From DASRWI01 sp035654655 (GTDB taxonomy: Bacteria > Bacteroidota > Ignavibacteria > Ignavibacteriales > Ignavibacteriaceae): a stretch of 64,000 nt of DNA. A program made the translations under genes and the position numbers. The DNA lies in contig DASRWI010000034.1 of the NCBI GenBank assembly GCA_035654655.1, positions 1 through 64,000 on the forward strand. The letters run 5' to 3'. A model generated the notes under the pieces. That model did not search any database and had not been told where the DNA came from. It saw only the letters and a list, made by a program, of their open reading frames with translations. Within the stretch, counting starts at the first letter, position 1. Every line of letters starts with the position of its first letter. Shown here piece by piece: positions 62,669 through 64,000 of the stretch.

Positions 62669-64000
62669 TTGAAAAACATTATGATATTAGTGTGTTTTAC
62701 TTTGTTTATTTCATTGAATATAAAAGTATATTCTCAGGAAGGCGGATATGCAGATAATATTTCAGTAGCTCAAGGAGGAACAATAAAATTTTATATTTCA
62801 ACTCCTTTTCCGACATTTAATCTTAGTATTTACAGAGTAGAAGGTCTTGTTGACAGAACTTTTATAACAACAATATCTAATTTATCGGGCGGAATTCAAC
62901 CTATGAGCGATACAGCTTTTATGGCTGGATGTAATTGGAATGTATCCACTACTTTCACCATACCCTCCGATTGGCGACCGGGTGTATACCGAGCTGAGTT
63001 TCCTGTAACAACATACCCTTCTTACATATACTTTGTTGTAAGAGAAGATAATCCGGGAAGTTATTCAAATATTTTATATTGTTTAAATTCTGACACCTGG
63101 CAGGCTTATAATTTATATGGAGGAAGAAGTTTATATAACACAGATTCTACAGCTCACTCTGACAGAGTTTCATGGCAAAGACCTTTGGTAAATTATGGTA
63201 AAGGAAATTTCTATAAGCAGGAAGCTTTATTCCTGACCTGGGCGAAAACAAATAATGTTAGAATTGAAGTTTGTGCAGATTATGATTTAGATAAATTTTT
63301 AACTTTAGCATCCAATTATGATGTAGTTGTCTTCACCGGACATAATGAATACTGGTCTCATAAAAAAAGAACACAAATTGAAAACTACATTAATAATGGA
63401 GGTAAAGTAATTGCTTTATCAGGAAATATTTGTTGGTGGCAGATAAGATATGAAAATGATTATAAAACAGTTGTATGTTACAAAAATAGAATAAATGACC
63501 CTTATAATGGAGTTATAGATTCTCTTGTTACAGTTAACTGGGTTGATCCTCCTTTAAATAAACCTGAAGCAAGATTTTTAGGCTCAAGCTTTGCTGCCGG
63601 AGGTTTTGTTAATAATGGAACTACCTTACCTGCATCTCAAGGCTATGGCGATTATGCAGCATTCAATACACAGCATTGGATTTATAAGGGCACAGGTCTT
63701 AATGATGGTGATGAATTCGGATATGATACAACAATAGCTGGCAATGAAGTTGATGGTTCACAAATAACCTGGGTTAATGGATTACCTGTTGCTTTACCTG
63801 TAAATCAAGCACCAGCAAATTTAAGAATCCTTGGATATACTCCTGCTTTCAGAATTGCGAATGATGGTATAGATGAAAATGGAATCATCAGCTTTTTCCG
63901 AAATGATAATGGCGGGGCAGTGTTTAATGGAGCAAGTATAGATTTCACATATGGTATACTTTACAATACTGTTGCAAAAAAAATGATGAACAACGTAATG
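62669..64000 (+). CDS. Secreted N,N-dimethylformamidase-beta-like protein, 3' truncated by window edge
   Basis: The frame is open from a TTG at 62669 to the last base (444 codons), with AAGGA 6 bases upstream of the TTG. A signal peptide (IMILVCFTLFISLNIKVYSQ) is followed by a beta-sandwich (TIKFYISTPFPTFNLSIYRVEG) and WRPGVYRAEF, then segments typical of the dimethylformamidase large-subunit family: FVVREDNPGSYSNILYCL, TWQAYNLYGG, VVVFTGHNEYWSHKKR and GGKVIALSGNICWW. The last visible residues contain FRNDNGGAVFNGASIDFTYGI. Activity on formamides is not implied. The C-terminus, possibly a sorting domain, lies outside the window. Confidence 0.88.
   Translation, partial: MKNIMILVCFTLFISLNIKVYSQEGGYADNISVAQGGTIKFYISTPFPTFNLSIYRVEGLVDRTFITTISNLSGGIQPMSDTAFMAGCNWNVSTTFTIPSDWRPGVYRAEFPVTTYPSYIYFVVREDNPGSYSNILYCLNSDTWQAYNLYGGRSLYNTDSTAHSDRVSWQRPLVNYGKGNFYKQEALFLTWAKTNNVRIEVCADYDLDKFLTLASNYDVVVFTGHNEYWSHKKRTQIENYINNGGKVIALSGNICWWQIRYENDYKTVVCYKNRINDPYNGVIDSLVTVNWVDPPLNKPEARFLGSSFAAGGFVNNGTTLPASQGYGDYAAFNTQHWIYKGTGLNDGDEFGYDTTIAGNEVDGSQITWVNGLPVALPVNQAPANLRILGYTPAFRIANDGIDENGIISFFRNDNGGAVFNGASIDFTYGILYNTVAKKMMNNVM

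Overview
The window is an AT-rich, gene-dense stretch of a bacterial chromosome. It most resembles a member of the Ignavibacteria (Bacteroidota/Chlorobi group). This is inferred from three large secreted proteins with a C-terminal sorting domain built around an N-Y-P-N-P-F-N-P motif, a fused ccoNO gene with a small mono-heme CcoP, a DUF5686 outer-membrane protein, a DUF4922 + SpoIID + glycosyltransferase set, and weak Shine-Dalgarno use with several TTG starts. No rRNA, tRNA, CRISPR array, insertion sequence or prophage was seen. Both edges cut through genes: a histidine kinase on the left and a secreted dimethylformamidase-like protein on the right.

Layout. 1-9.7 kb: end of a HisKA_2 histidine kinase, DUF488 + alpha/beta-barrel pair, VOC protein, dapF, a small monooxygenase-like protein, HIT protein overlapping a stand-alone B12-binding domain, a large surface protein with choice-of-anchor and FG-GAP repeats, and purA. 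9.7-19.6 kb: a signalling block with a STAS protein, an ECF sigma factor with a zinc-less anti-sigma factor, then a run of three PP2C (RsbU/SpoIIE-type) phosphatases with different sensory N-termini around a second STAS protein and an RsbW-type kinase. 20-36 kb: housekeeping and envelope genes (radA, an RRM protein, DUF5686 protein, LolA-like protein, PhoD-like phosphatase, HAD phosphatase, secreted M49 peptidase, small outer-membrane-like protein, fabF, DUF885 lipoprotein, two small membrane proteins, secreted GH13 amylase). 36.4-44.7 kb: a complete cbb3 cytochrome oxidase operon, ccoI-ccoS-ccoNO-ccoQ-ccoP-ccoG-fixH-safE; ccoS is only 55 codons. 44.7-55.6 kb: HU, a TonB-receptor-like protein, then DUF4922 + GT2 and GT4 + SpoIID genes on the minus strand, separated by a plus-strand pair of sorting-domain proteins and a small lipoprotein. 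55.6-64 kb: arginase, a small membrane protein, a beta-propeller protein, a second ECF sigma/anti-sigma pair, alaS and the partial secreted protein.

How the genes fit together. The cbb3 operon is a self-contained module for a high-affinity terminal oxidase: copper loading, heme/assembly factors and structural subunits, suggesting microaerobic respiration. The partner-switching block can be read as three sensors feeding one STAS/RsbW switch, but no RsbW target is identifiable. Intergenic regions carry small dispersed inverted repeats (ends GTCATTGCGA and GCAATCTCA), mostly downstream of genes, and a T22 homopolymer sits just upstream of a small surface-protein gene. The most notable points are the triple-phosphatase switch, the T22 tract, the anti-sigma factor with a long repetitive C-terminal region, and the repeat families.
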